Assembly: GCA_949152475.1 (NCBI GenBank)
Contig: OX424569.1
Span: 20,249,170-20,313,169 of the forward strand
Source of the DNA: Terebella lapidaria
Taxonomy: Eukaryota; Annelida; Polychaeta; Terebellida; Terebellidae
DNA length: 64,000 nt
Direction: 5' to 3'
Under the pieces are notes generated by a model that was not told where the DNA came from, ran no database searches, and saw nothing but the letters and a program-made list of their open reading frames with translations. Positions within the stretch are counted from its first letter, which is position 1. Each line of letters starts with the position of its first letter. Below, piece after piece: positions 1 to 12,150 of the stretch. The position numbers and the translations under genes are program-made.

Positions 1-567
1 AGATATAGTTTTGAATATTTGTGATAAACACTAGTAAAATCACAAGAATGACAAGGAAATCATCAGGAAAAAAAACGATAGTTTTATGAGGTCATGACAT
101 TGTGATCTTTCTCAAACTTGAAAATACCGGTAATTAGTGACGAAACAAATAATATGTGTCAAAGATCAATGTCTGGCGTTTACGTGTTACAAATTGCTTC
201 AGTGAGTATCATTCAAATTTTGCTATATATTTGGACGGGTCGGGTCAGACGACACAGGTACCCGGTTCGGAAATTTCCGACTCACTCGGGCCCTAAAAAG
301 TTCTATCCAGTCATGACTAACCGAATAGGTTATCATTAGTTTTACTAGTTAAGTCTATTATTGACCACAATAAAAATAGTTACATGACAAGAAAATAGTT
401 ACATGACAAATTTATTGGCCCAACAAGGTATAGATTCTGCTCAGTAGAGTTACAATATGGCCACAACATATATGTACCAAATCAAATACAATATTCAAGG
501 GTTTTTAAATAGTTCTGTGCAAACACTTTCGAAGCTCTTCCTTTGAGGCCAGTGGCCCTTGTTTTTG
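1..567 (+). repeat. Dispersed repeat, inverted partner of 42073-42800
   Basis: Most of this stretch reappears in reverse complement at 42073-42800, including the motif around the two close copies of ATAGTTACATGACAA, the GGACGGGTCGGGTCAGAC segment and the end CCAGTGGCCCTTGTTTTT. Both copies stop at the same point (about 567 here, about 42073 there), which marks a true element end. The other end lies outside the window. It contains one degenerate copy (about 340-440) of the 131-bp monomer that is tandem at 12880-13745. No coding potential is recognised. Confidence 0.7.
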
Positions 568-1520
568 TGTGTGGGCGTTATCGTTATTTGAGGCCCGTCT
601 CCATGGCCATTTGAATCCCGAGCGCTTCAAATCATCCAACAGGGCCTCAAATAACCATAATGCACATTAAAAAAAACATATTATCAATATTATTACTGAT
701 CAACCAAGTTTTAATCGGTATGGGAGTATATTTCTATTCTGTTTATTGAATAAAACAAGACCAAACAAGCCTTATATGGTGAACAGCTTACAACGCGACG
801 TTCTTTTTGGCTTGCCTTCACCGTATGGAACGCAAGTACACGTTTGAACATAGGACGCGGGCGTCAAATGACATTTGAAACGAATAATCGGGCTTCAAAT
901 GAGAATAACAGTATGCGGGCGTCAAATGGCGTTTGAAACGAAAAATCTTACTTCAAATGAAAATAAAAGTATATCGTATTCCGTTTGAAATTGGGGCAGC
1001 TCTCATTTACACAGCCATAAACAGTTATGATTGTCTGCTTAGCGTCTTTGTAATCGGTAATAACTGAGGAATCACTCATTCACACAGCCGGCAATACTAC
1101 ATGTGGTCTTTGATCTCCTGGTGTTCAATGAAAAACAAGCGGCAGGTACGTTTTGATTCGATCATTGTGCGCATAGTCAGTTCAGTTATGGAGGGGAGGC
1201 CTGCTGGGAAGTTGTGTGTGTATGTGGGAGGGGGGGGGGCACCTGTATGATTGCAATTAGCATTGTCCTAGACAGCTATTGCATGTACATTCCATATATA
1301 TTATATTGTTCTTTTTATAGATTCTATTGCCTGCTTATAGTCTAGGGAAGGTGGTTGTGTAGCCGTATATTGTACTCGCTCTAAGGAATACCTGCAGTAT
1401 GCGTTTATGATGTGATGCACATCTCGTACATGTAGTCTAAGCGATCACGTTCATCACTTTCATATCATAGACATTCGGTTTTGACACTGAAGCATTTAAT
1501 CGTCCGATATCGAGCATTTG
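568..1520. other. Non-coding stretch with degenerate short repeats
   Basis: No gene is recognised. Around 860-990 there are two to three diverged copies of a module built on GGGCGTCAAATG followed by TTTGAAACGAA, and related CAAATG words continue back to about 580. A G-run lies near 1230. Nothing else is evident. Confidence 0.5.
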
Positions 1521-1599
1521 CTTGCAGTCTTAGATATGATCCACCTGTGCGCTCTCGTGCAAATGTGCATTTGTGCATTCCATACGTACATTCTATGTC

Positions 1600-2075
1600 A
1601 TATCTGTATTGACCATGTATGCATTTGTACATGTATGCTGCGTTTAAATGCACTTGACATATGCAACCTACATGTCTTGACCATGTATGCAATTATGCAT
1701 TTATGCAGTCTGCCGGAGGGCCACCCCTCCTCTCAAGAGTACGCAGGCATGTATGCACTTGACATATAGGCAGTGTATTTCATTGACCATATATGCATTT
1801 ATGCAGTTATGCAGTCTGCCAGAGGGCCACCCCCTTTTATGGTGAGCACACGTGCATTTATGCACTTGACATATGCAGCCTATGTCATACATGCATTGAC
1901 CATGTATGCATTTATGCAGTTATGCAGTCTGCCAGAGGGCCACCCCCTTTTATGGTGAGCACACGTGCATTTATGCACTTCACATATGCAGCCTATGTCA
2001 TACATGCATTGACCATGTATGCATTTATGCAGTTATGCAGTCTGGCACGGTGCATGTATGCATTTATGCAAAAAA
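1600..2075 (+). repeat. 113-bp tandem satellite
   Basis: A 113-bp unit starts at 1793 and 1906, with a partial unit from 2019 to about 2075. More diverged copies reach back to about 1600. The unit is rich in ATGCATTTATGCA words and includes CTGCCAGAGGGCCACCCCC. Because 113 is not a multiple of three, the same peptide words (HLCSYAVCQRATPF) appear in rotating frames. The open frames here are therefore satellite by-products, not genes. Confidence 0.85.
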
Positions 2076-2109
2076 CCTGCATACATCCACTACTGCGGCT
2101 TAGTGGTTA

Positions 2110-4510
2110 ATATAGGCAACAAACAGATCAGATTTCTGATATCATCGTTAAACGTGTTCAGAACTGTTATTTTAAATCAATGAATTTTATTGATGACACT
2201 ATTTATATTGTCCATCAATGTGTATTACATGTGTGTCAAATTAGGCGCCTCAGACACTGCATCACGACAACACAAAATTACCGCTAATTACATAATCTAA
2301 TTGCATAATAATCAGGAGTCTACAACACAAGAATCGTGCGCCTCAACAGTGATCGAAGAAATCAATCAATAAAACGGGAGAGTGTAAACAAGAAAAACGG
2401 CATGAATCCAATGTGTATATATGATTGAATTATTGGGGAATTCACGAGACCACTATTAACCAAATCGACAGGCGGGTGGAGTTAATTTACCATGGCAGAA
2501 TATAAATGAATACAATTTACAATGGCTTAAAGCAAGTATATTAGAATAGAGCAGAACCATGTCATATCCCGTTCTATATAAGGCACCTTCATCCATCAAA
2601 CGTCGTTAGGTCAGATAGTATTCCAATATTGCCAACTTATGCTAAAATAATATTAGAAACAGTTGATAGCATTGTCTATTCTAATGTTTTTACAAGTCTC
2701 GTAAATCCCAACGCACAACCACGTAAATCGGAACTGTGACCTGTGCTCGTTTCGGTAAATCGGAACATATCCAATATACCCCATACTACACGAAAACTAG
2801 AATTTTCCCCAAGCGAATGATATTTTCATATATTATGCTCCTAAGCGTTACATTATAGAAATAGGCACACGGGTCTCACATACTATCTGTTAAGCTGACC
2901 TTTGCACATAATTTCTCAATTATGGTGAAACAAACAATATAACCACAAGTAAATCGGAACCAAACCGCCGTAAACCGTTCTATGCGGAACGGATAGGCCT
3001 AGTCCCACGTGATCTTTGTCTCTACCTAGAACTTCTTTGTAACTTTTAAAATCGTTCAGCTCTCCTTCGTGATTTGACGGTTTCACGTAAAATTATAACA
3101 TGCACTGTGTGTTGACCATCTCTTATTTTCATGATAGTTCGGTGCGTTATAACTGACAACACATCAGCCTATACTATGTGTTCATGAAAGTAATATTTTT
3201 TGTTAATTTTTCCGTCACATGAATTAAAAAAGTGTACGGAAACGTGTCAATGCTTATATATTATATTTTAATTTAGTGCATCCAGACGGAATTATATTGC
3301 TTGCAATTTTCCCTGCATTTTAGGACATGATAAATCAAGCGAAATGACTGTCAATGACGCTCCGTCGGGTCATTCGACGATGTCATTTTGCCCTCGACTT
3401 TTGTTAGGAGAGCAATGCCATCAAAAGTAGTCATAATCCATCAAATTGACATCATGCATGAAATATAAATGTAACTCGTCACTCTTATATGAATGTATAC
3501 GTATATCCACGTTTCATGAACAGCCCGCATTCTGTGAGCACAATTTTAACCTGCATTTTCGGTTTGGGACCCGCACTCTCTGATTATCGGATCGAGAATG
3601 TTTGTCAAGAAATTGTCCCATGCCTTCAACACAACGAGGCGAATTTCCCACAAACAGGTGACAAAAAGTGTAAAAAAAAAAGACATTAGCGTACTGACGG
3701 AATACAGTTCGTTCAATGCTCATTATCGTTTTGTCGGAAAATCAGAGAAAATATCAATTTGAATAACTTGAACCTTCGGGCTCAAATATATTCAAATATA
3801 CATGAGATAAGACCCGTGTATATAATTTATATTTAAAATATATATGAGAAATATTACACTTCACAAGACAGCATGTATTCTGCGAATTCATAATTGTAAC
3901 CTGACTTTAGAGATAACATAACACTAAATTGTGAATGTGGAATTAATAAGCCTACTGCGAGAAAATACATTGATCCAGTGGAAGGGGGAGATGTGGGAAG
4001 GATTGAACGCTGCACATGGTGGAAGTGGGATGCGGAAAGGATTGAACGCTGTGGTTGGTTGGGCGCCAAGAGACTAGCAGCCAATCAAATTGACCCCTTT
4101 CAGTGAGGGGCAGTACTCGTCGATCCCTTAATCCCCCTTTCGAAAACGAATGGCACACATTTTCGAATGTATCACAAAGTCACACATGCTTTGTGTTTGA
4201 AAAAGATGCAAGCATTTGAAAAAGGACACAAGTCGGTTCGATATTACACGTCTTGTCTTGTGAAAATATCGTTAGCTGACATATCTTGTGGATGTATATT
4301 TGATACAATTACTACTAGTATATCAAATAAAATGGAGTTTTTTTAATCTAGTCAGACATGAAGTTGCGCCTCTCCCACCTAACCCTCCTCCCGCCCCCAC
4401 CCCCACCTCTTTCAAAAATAATTTAGACTTTGAATTTTGCAACATATGGCATACCATAACAGGTCTCAGCTGGGTCTCTCGTAAAGACCCAACGGAGCAC
4501 AGCCAGGAGC
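2110..4510. other. Unassigned non-coding sequence
   Basis: No gene is recognised in this 2.4 kb. Small features seen: GTAAATCGGAAC three times near 2722, 2755 and 2949; a short direct repeat GGATTGAACGCTG near 4001 and 4039; and a C-rich tract near 4380-4410. The open frames are short and have no recognisable domain. Confidence 0.4.
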
Positions 4511-4514
4511 ATTT

Positions 4515-5290
4515 GTTTTGTCATTGTATGTGACTCAATGGGATACTCATCATTTCATCTTTTCAACTGACCCAGTGGGAACCTGACCCAGTCAGACATT
4601 CATCGCTTCATCATTTTACCTGACCCAGTGGGACACTCATCATTTCATCCTTTCAACTGCCCCAGTGGGAACCTGACCCAGCCAGACATTCATCGCTTCA
4701 TCATTTCACATGACCCAGTGGAACATTCATCATTTCATACTTTTACCTGACCCAGCCATACATTCATCGCTTCATCATTTTACATGACCCAGTGGGACAT
4801 TCATCATTTCATCCTTTTAACTGACCCAGTGGGAACCTTACCCAGCCAGACATTCATTTCATCATTTCACATGACCCAGTGGGACACTCATCATTTCATA
4901 CTTTTAACTGACCCAGTGGGAACCTGACCCAGCCAGACATTCATCGCTTCATCATTTTACATGACCCAGTGTGACACTCATCATTTCATCCTTCCAAATG
5001 ATTTATAGTGGGAACCTGACCCAGTCAGAATCATCGCTTCATCATTTTACCTGACCCAGTGGGACACTCATCATTTCATCCTACCAACTGACCCAGTGGG
5101 AACCTCACCCAGCCAGACATTCATCACTTCATCCATACAATTGACACAGTGGGAACCTGACCCAGTCAGATATTCATCGCTTCATCATTTCCCTTGACCT
5201 AGTGGGACACTGATCATTTCATCCTTCCATCTGACTCAGTGGGAACCTCAGCCAATCAGACATTGATTGCTTCATTATTAAGGTATTTCA
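4515..5290 (+). repeat. Left arm of foldback element: about 90-bp minisatellite
   Basis: A 90-bp unit alternates GACCCAGTGGGACACTCATC with a GACCCAGCCAGACATTCATC half and repeats about eight times (for example 4622 and 4712, with some shortened units). The same unit is found in reverse complement at 5881-6440, so the two arrays are arms of one inverted repeat around a 590-bp centre. No protein is encoded. Confidence 0.85.
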
Positions 5291-5880
5291 GCAGATACAC
5301 CTTTATGGTTTTGTCAAAAAAAAAGTTTTTTTCGTTTTTTTTTTTTTTCACGGCATTTTTCGTGAAAAATGCCGAGACAGCAATTTTCCCACTCGACAAA
5401 AAAAAGAAATGGGGTCAAGGTCAAAGTTCATCCCCAGTGCCCCTTAAATATGTTTCACTAGCGCCACAAGTCCGAAAATAACGTCTGTTTCGCTCCACCA
5501 CGCACGGCTTCCGAGATATGCATGAGAGCCCAAGGATCACTCAGCTAAAATTATTTCGAGCCCTAGGTCAACGGTCATTCGACGGATCAGCCTCAAAATT
5601 AACAGTCTTCTTCCCTGGTGATATATGGACCTCCATGCAAAGTCCCACCGTCATTGCCATAATAATTTTTTAGTTATCATGTGGAACCAGAAACATTGAT
5701 TTCATCCTCACGGACCTTACGGACCCCGGAGCCAGCTCAAAAACAATAAGCTTCATCTACACCTCATTTCTGACCAGCTGTGGAAATTTGGCAGAGATAC
5801 ATCAGGGCAAACTGAAGATATCGTGCGGAAACCGGAAAATGAAAAAAAAGAAGATAATTTTTTTTGACAAAAGCATAAAG
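5291..5880. other. Centre of the minisatellite foldback element
   Basis: This is the spacer between the inverted arms. It starts with a T-run and a perfect-looking hairpin (CGGCATTTTTC / GAAAAATGCCG, 5352-5375). From 5400 to about 5520 it resembles 45870-46000, sharing AGTGCCCCTTAAATATGT and GTCCGAAAATAACGTC. The loop therefore shares sequence with a family X 5' end fragment. No gene is seen. Confidence 0.6.
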
Positions 5881-6440
5881 GCATTACTGGTGTCTGCCTT
5901 AACGATGAAGCGATGAATGTCTGACTGGGTCAGGTTCCCACCGGGCCAGTTGAAATGATGAAATGATGAGTGTCCTACTAGGTCAAGTGAAATGATGAAG
6001 CAATGAATGTCTGGCTGGGTTAGTTTCCACTGGGCCAGTTGAAAGGATGAAACGATGAATGTCTGGCTGGGTGAGGTTCCCACTGGGTCAGTTGAAAGGA
6101 TGAAATGATGAGTGTCCCACTGGGTCATGTAAAATGATGAAGCGATGCATGTCTGGCTGGGTGAGGTTCCCACTGGATCAATTGGAAGGATGAAATGATG
6201 AATGTCTCACTGGGTCATGTAAAATGATGAAGCGATGAATGTCAGGCTGGGTCAGGTTCCCACTGGGTCAGTTGAAAGGATGAAATGATGAGTATCCCAC
6301 TAGGTCAAGTGAAATGATGAAGTGATGAATGTCTGACTGGGTGAGGTTCCCACTGGGTCAGTTGAAAGGATGAAATGATGAGTGTCCCACTGTGTCAGAT
6401 TCCCAGTAGGTATGTCAAATGATTGAGCGATGAATCTTTC
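5881..6440 (-). repeat. Right arm of foldback element: about 90-bp minisatellite
   Basis: This is the reverse-complement counterpart of 4515-5290, with about six units marked by GATGAAGCGATGAATGTCTG and GTTCCCACTGGGTCAGTTGA. A small remnant of the same unit (CATTGGGTCTTCATCATTTC) recurs near 6655-6675, just upstream of a LINE fragment. The 123-residue open frame on the minus strand is array-derived. Confidence 0.85.
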
Positions 6441-6679
6441 CTTTTGCTAATGGTCATTCCTTTAAATTTAAATTAGGGGGACGGGGGTAGGCCGTATAGA
6501 GTAGGGTTGGGTCAATTGATCACCACGGCACTGGCACTGCTACTGACACCCCATAGTAAACCGGAAATTACATTGTGAAAATGTATGATCCCGAAGGACA
6601 TTTTGCGGCCAAACCCAGTGGTAACCCCGTTCGACCCAGCTGAGACATTGGTTCTCATTGGGTCTTCATCATTTCATCG

Positions 6680-7654
6680 CTGAAAGCTCTTATGGAATCA
6701 TCTCAACACCAAGTCTAACCACATCAATAAGTTCTACTCGTTCCTACGGAAAAACTCAGACTGTCCCTTTGAGGTTAAACGGAAAGTTTGGACCAGTGCA
6801 CTGGTTTCTTCCATCTTCTACTCTGCCGAAACGTGGTTCACTGGAAACTTAAGAGCAGCTGATGTCCCCTATAATAATACCCTAAAGCAGCTCCATACGT
6901 CAGTCATACGTCAGTCGACATGTAACGATGCAGTGTACATAGAGACAGGGCTATCAAACGCGTCAAGTTGGATTGCGGAGAGGCAGGCATCCTTTTTGCG
7001 GAAGTTAAGAGCTCGAGCCAGAACAGGCCAGTATAGTACTTTGTCGGGGTCATTGACTTGGCCATAACATCAAGATCACCAATGGGGTGTAGGATAGAAA
7101 CCATTGAAAGCACGAGAGAAAACCAACAGCAAGTGTTTCTAAACAATGTTAAATCAAGGGTGCAAACCTCCGACTCTAGTCGCCGATCTGCCTACAGAGC
7201 AATGAACCCTGCCTTGGAGCCCTCTGACTTGTTGGGTGTCAAGTCGGCAGTACATGTACCTGAAAGCGACAGGATAGCCGTTACAAGGCTACGGTTGTCA
7301 TCCCATCACCTCAAGGTGGAAACCGGGCGCTGGGCTCGTATCCCATATGACAATCGAACTTGTTCCTGTGCCCCAGAAATCCAAACGGAGGAGCATGTGC
7401 TTCTGTGGTGCCCAAAGACTGAACCTCTCAGAAAAAGTTATAATTTGATGGAAACTTCAAATTTAAATGGCTTATTCAACCACAAGGACCAAAAACTGAT
7501 GGCGGAATACTGCCGTAATGTATTGTTACTGTTCAAGACATAAACATGATAAACATGGTTTTCTCATCCCCTTTGTAAATTCATTATGAGTTTAATCTTT
7601 GTCACTTATTTTGCTTATGTCAATAAACTACTACTACCACCACTACTACTACTA
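6680..7654 (+). mobile_element. LINE F: 5'-truncated LINE, C-terminal part and 3' tail
   Basis: This is the 3' end of a non-LTR retrotransposon on the plus strand. Near 6735-6880 one frame reads KRKVWTSALVSSIFYSAETW, typical of the post-RT connection region of LINEs. After at least one frame change, 7058-7543 gives the C-terminal zinc-knuckle region. The element ends in an ACT/ACC microsatellite tail (7628-7654), the kind of 3' end used by CR1/L2-like elements. The tail directly abuts a minus-strand RT fragment (LINE E), so this looks like a later insertion into LINE E. It is truncated and inactive. The clade is not determined. Confidence 0.8.
7058..7543 (+). pseudogene. LINE F C-terminal ORF fragment, 161 aa (CCHC-type end)
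   Basis: The open frame ends in a stop at 7543. Residues about 70-135 contain RLRLSSHHLKVETGRW, then RTCSC and EEHVLLWCP, giving C-x-C...H-x4-C, the LINE C-terminal zinc-binding pattern. The upstream RT and connection residues lie in other frames, so this is a fragment of a broken polyprotein rather than a gene. The first in-frame start has no special significance. A 3' untranslated region of about 80 bases leads to the microsatellite tail. Confidence 0.75.
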
Positions 7655-7736
7655 GACCCTTAGCACTGGGTGCAAACAGACACAGGTCATCAGCATAAAA
7701 TAGATGATTAACAACGAGATTATTTACACAGCATAC
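7655..7736 (-). mobile_element. LINE E fragment 4 (YADD box of RT)
   Basis: Read on the minus strand this short stretch gives CCVNNLVVNHLFYADDLCLF followed by APSAKGL. FYADD is the catalytic box of the reverse transcriptase palm. It continues the RT fragment at 12221-12378, from which it is separated by the 7738-12220 composite element. At its other side (7654/7655) it is cut by the microsatellite tail of LINE F. Confidence 0.8.
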
Positions 7737-7888
7737 GGTTTTTAGCTTACCGGCCCATAAGGGCCGATAAGCTATTGTCGTGGTTTTTGTTTTTTAACAT
7801 CATCTGTTAACATTTTTTTTATCTTTTTTTCGGGCTGATGAATTTGTCCATAAATTTGTGCGAATATGTATTGGGTTAATACCCCCAG

Positions 7889-8050
7889 CTCAGTAATGCC
7901 TCACAAGATCAGCCACTCTGTCCAGCACAGCGATAGGCTCCGCCCCTCTCAGCCAGCCCTGCTCAGTCATGCCTTACAAGATCAGCCAGTCTGTCCAGCA
8001 CAGCGATAGGCTCCGCCCTCTCAGCCAGCCCTGCTCAGTCATGCCTGACA
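7889..8050 (+). repeat. 73-bp tandem repeat, 2.2 copies
   Basis: Units starting CTCAGTAATGCC / CTCAGTCATGCC begin at 7889, 7962 and 8034. Each carries CAGCACAGCGATAGGCTCCG. The stretch is more GC-rich than its surroundings. It lies inside the composite element. Confidence 0.85.
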
Positions 8051-8755
8051 AGTGCTACAGCTAGCATGTCCAACTTGACCCCAGGCTCATATCCATGCAT
8101 AATCCCTCACTCCCCCCTCCAAAGCCTGGTTTACTAGTGTGTGTACATGGTAAAAGAATGAAGTTCCACCCCACAGAATACAATAGTTGGTTAATAAGCC
8201 AACACACATGACACAACATGCTTGGGGGATGATTTGCCCTGTCTGCATTTACATTGTACAAACATGTATTGTTTGAATGTTTTGTTATTCAACTCTATTT
8301 CACGTGCAATGACCAAATCATCATTGTTTTAGTTAGCTGGGAAATGTTTGGCTTTGGTTATAATGTGAATGCGAAAATTCCGCTGTATTGTACAAGTTAT
8401 GAAATCACAAAATTGGCCAAGATGACACAGCATTCTTTTAGTCACGTATCATTTTACATTTGACAGGAGCACCTGAAAAATATCACGAACATCCTGATTA
8501 AATATACTAGTACTCTGAATATTGGCTGGGTAGTACTCTGAATATTGGCTGGGTAATTGTCCATTCATTTTGGGTGGCAAATGTCTGGTGGGCCAAGTTG
8601 TCAAGATGATAGAAAGCAGTTCTGGTAAGAAACTGTCTGATGAGCTCTCACTCTTACCCACATACAATGGCCTATGTATCCTTTTTTCTCAGTCCAGTAT
8701 GACCATTTGAAATGATAGGAACAAATTGGGGGATGCCACAAAGCCTATAGGCTTT
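8051..8755. other. Unassigned interior of composite element
   Basis: No gene is seen. A 23-bp direct duplication of TAGTACTCTGAATATTGGCT lies near 8509-8554. Short open frames on both strands show no domain. Confidence 0.4.
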
Positions 8756-9130
8756 TATGTCTAGTTGACTTTACAGCTTAGGAATCAATTGTCAGCATAT
8801 AGGAAATGATATATTCTGAATATTATCGTGACCTTGAATTTGACCTTTGACCTCATTTTCAAGGTCAACAGGACAAAACGGCTAATGTCTCGTTTATTAT
8901 CGACTTTACAGCTTGGGAATCAATTGTGAACATATAGGAAATGATGTATGCCGAACATTTTGATGACCTTGAACCTGACACTTGACCTCGTTTTCAAGGT
9001 CAGAGCACAAAATCGCTGATATCTTGCTTATATCAACTTTACAGCTTAGGCATCAATTGAGGACATATAGGAAATTATATATGCCGAATATTCTTGTGAG
9101 CTTAAATTTGATCTTTGACCTCAATAAACT
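8756..9130 (+). repeat. 134-bp unit array, about 3 units (plus orientation)
   Basis: About three diverged copies carry the motif block CAATTG, CATATAGGAAATGATATAT, TGACCTTGAATTTGACC, TTTGACCTC and TTTTCAAGGTCA. The same unit forms the long arrays at 46-61 kb in the opposite orientation. Half-sites for nuclear receptors (TGACCT) are conserved even though the rest has drifted. Confidence 0.8.
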
Positions 9131-9352
9131 GAAACCGATACAAAAGCAAAGGATATCTTTGACAGTATTAGTCAGTTCCATTCTAGTTTCATATCATTGT
9201 ATATTAGGCTCTAATGCGATCGACTTACGTAGAGCAAGTTTTGGGCATGAATGATGTGCAATTATTCTCATGACTTCATGACATCGCTTTCAGCTTACAT
9301 GTACATATAACTGAAACATATATCTTGGGTCCGGTAAGTGCAGAGCCCTACG
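9130..9352 (+). mobile_element. Element 3' end, GCAGAGCC-hairpin subtype
   Basis: The 220 bases ending in GGGTCCGGTAAGTGCAGAGC and the hairpin AGAGCC-CTAC-GGCTCT recur in reverse complement at 39067-39290. The CCGGTAA motif plus an outward hairpin has the same architecture as other family X ends, so this is a separate subfamily end. Its partner end is not identified. Confidence 0.65.
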
Positions 9353-10964
9353 GCTCTATGTTTTATTTTTTTTTATTTTTCAATTTTTCTCAAAATGGCG
9401 CCATTTTCGTCGAATAATGCTCAATTTTTAACTTTGGTGGCCATTTTCTCAAAAACTGTCCGATCAGTTTTGAGATTTTTGTTTAAAAACAATCCTCTTA
9501 TATACCTTTGTGACGTGTATAAGTTTTGTTGCCCTTGAATCGCCGATCTTCGTGTGGCGGCCATTTTGATTTTTTGACGGGTCGACGAAAAAAAATTTGT
9601 TCGCCCTAAATCGCATTACTATACATTTTGGGCCATTTCCAGGCAAACAAAAATTTTCACCCTTTGAAAAATATTTTGGACTTGGAAAATTTTCAGCACT
9701 TTTTTCCTTCATAATGGGAGCTGCCGGGACTGTACTCATAGAACACTTGAAGATAGAGCTTAGAAATTGGCACTTTCAAATGGGAAGTCATATATTGCGA
9801 CTTGTGTGGTGACCTTGAATTTGACCTTGGATGACCTTGAGAGGTCAAAGCCGCCATTTTCGGGTCGAAAAATGCCCAAATTTGCACCTTGTCTGTATTT
9901 TTCTCGAAAACTGTCAAATCACTTTTGAGATTTTTGTTTCAAAACATGCTAATTGATGTCCTTGAAATTGTTTATAAAGATGGAGTGCCTTGAATCGATC
10001 GATAGGCCCAAAATTATGGCTCAAATGGCCCAAAAAGGCCTAGAATTCAGTTTTTAGCTGTTTTCTGCCTGATCGGTTTTCAGATTTTTGTTTCAAACCA
10101 TGCTGATTGGGGTCCTTGACATTGTTTATAAAAATGGAGTGGCTTGAATCGATCGATAGGCCCAAAATTATGGCCCAAAAAGGCTCAAAATTTAGTTTTT
10201 GGTTGTTTTCTCGAAAATTATCTGATCAGTTTCTGAGATATTTGTTTCAAAACATGCTAATTTGGGTCCTTGACATTGTTTATAAAGAGAAGTGCCTTGA
10301 ATTGCTGGAAAGCCCAATCTGTGGGCTGGAGAGGCCTAAACAGGCCGATATTTACAAATTGCCATATAGGGCAAAATGTTTGTACATAGGGCTTAGATTT
10401 GTATTATAAGCATATAGAAAGTCATATATGGTGCATCTTTTTGTGACCTTGAGGGTGACCTGAGATGACCTTGGAGGCTGAATCTCAAGGTCAAGGGGAC
10501 ATGAAATGTGTAAATTGGCCTCTATAGACAAAATGTTTGTAGATAGGTTATGTTTATATTATGAGCATTTAGGAAGTCTTTTGGTGACCTTGTTTCTGAC
10601 CTCAGATGACCTTGAGTACTAAATCTCAATGTCAGATCTAACTTGAAATGTGTAACTTGGCTTGTGGGGCTAAAACAATTGCTCATACAGGTTAGGATTG
10701 CATTATTAGCATATAGTCAGAAGAGCAAAAGGTCACCATCGTTTGGTGACCGTTTGGTGACGTCATCTCAAGGTCATGCCTGACCTGAAATGTGTAAGTT
10801 GGCCTTTACGGACAAAATACTTGTAGATAGACATTATATTTGTATTATGAATATATGTTGTATACAAAATCATATACAGCACACCTATTGGTGACATTGA
10901 CGTATGTACAGAAAGGTGACCTTGATTGATAAATCTGAATGTCATATCTCACCTGTGGTGCTCG
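9353..10964 (+). mobile_element. Family X interior, 454-bp-type unit and degenerate relatives
   Basis: 9353-9930 matches the 454-bp unit that is tandem at 14940-15730 and, in reverse, at 63000-64000 (shared words: CTGATCAGTTTTGAGATTTT, GGCGGCCATTTTGA, and TGACCTTGAATTTGACCTTG). 9930-10410 holds three short tandem copies of about 130 bases with GAATCGATCGATAGGCCCAA. From 10430 onward TGACCT-rich sequence leads to the 3' end. No protein is encoded. Confidence 0.65.
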
Positions 10965-11008
10965 AACCAAAATTGTCCGGTAACCTATCTTAGCCCTTGG
11001 GCTAATTC
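10965..11008 (+). mobile_element. Family X 3' (B-type) end
   Basis: The sequence reads ATTGTCCGGTAACCTATCT followed by the hairpin TTAGCCC-TT-GGGCTAA and a T-run. This is the B-type terminus seen at 16170-16204 and, inverted, at 46014, 49267, 50287 and 62246. The matching A-type end is not present upstream, so this copy is truncated or was itself invaded. Confidence 0.8.
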
Positions 11009-12150
11009 TTTTTATTGAATCGATTATGCAGTTTTGGCGGCCATTTTTATGCCGAAAATGGCTGTTTTTGCATGTTTTCAACTTTAAAAATTATTTTCTC
11101 AAAAACTCTCTGATCAGTTGTGAGATTTTAGTTTCAAAGTGTTCCCCTCATGTATCTTTATAATGTGTATAAGATTCGATGCTCTTGAATCGCCGGTCTG
11201 CATGTGGCGGCCATTTTGATGTTTTTTACGGGGCCCAAATAGGACTTTCCCATGTTAAATTCTCCTATGCTTTATAATGGGCCACAATGTTCTTGATATC
11301 TCACTTAATATTGAGATTAGAGACTTGGAATCAATTGTAGACATATAGGAAATGATATATGCTGAATATTCTCGTGACCCTGAATTTGACCTTTAACCTC
11401 ATTTTCAAGGTCAGAGCACAAAATGGCCAATATCTTGCTTATTATTGACTTTACAGCTTAGGAATCAATTGTAGACATATAGGACATGATATATGCTGAA
11501 TATTCTCGTGACCTTGAATTTGACCTTTGACCTCATTTTCAAGGTTAGAGCACAAAATGGCTAATATCTCGTCTATTATCGATTTTACAGCTTAGAAATC
11601 TATTTTGACCATATAGGAAATGATATATGCCGAATATTCTGATGACCTTGAATTTGACCTTTGACCTCATTTTCAAGGTTAGAGCACAAAATCGCTAATA
11701 TCTCGCTTATTATTCACTTTACAACTTGGGAATCAATTGTGGACATATAGGAAATGATATATGCTGAATATTTTCGTGACCTTGAATTTGACCTTTAACC
11801 TCATTTTCAAGGTCAGAGCACAAATTGTTCCCCTCATGTATCTTTATAATGTGTATAATTTTTCATGCTCTTGAATCGCCGGTCTGCGTGTAACGGCCAT
11901 TTTGATAATCTCGTTTATTATCGACTTTAATATCTCGCTTATTATCGACTTTACAGCTTAGGAATCAATTGCGGACATATAGGAAATGATATATGTCGAA
12001 TACTCTGATGACCTTGAAATTGACCTCTGACCTAATTTTCAAGGTCAAAGCACAAAATGGCTATTATCTCGCTTATTATCGACTTTACAGCTTAGAAATC
12101 AAATGTGGACATATAGGAAATGATATATGCTGAATATACTTGTAACCTTG
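11009..12150 (+). repeat. 454-unit remnant then 134-bp array, about 6-7 units
   Basis: 11009-11280 is part of the 454-bp-type unit. From about 11290 to 12150 the 134-bp unit repeats, including GACATATAGGAAATGATATA and TGACCTTGAATTTGACCT. A piece of the 454-type unit (11826-11910) interrupts the array, showing recombination between the two repeat types. Confidence 0.75.

Noticed and set aside
1465-2110. Overlapping open frames with repeated HLCSYAVCQRATP words
   Set aside because: They follow a 113-bp satellite in rotating frames and have no domain.
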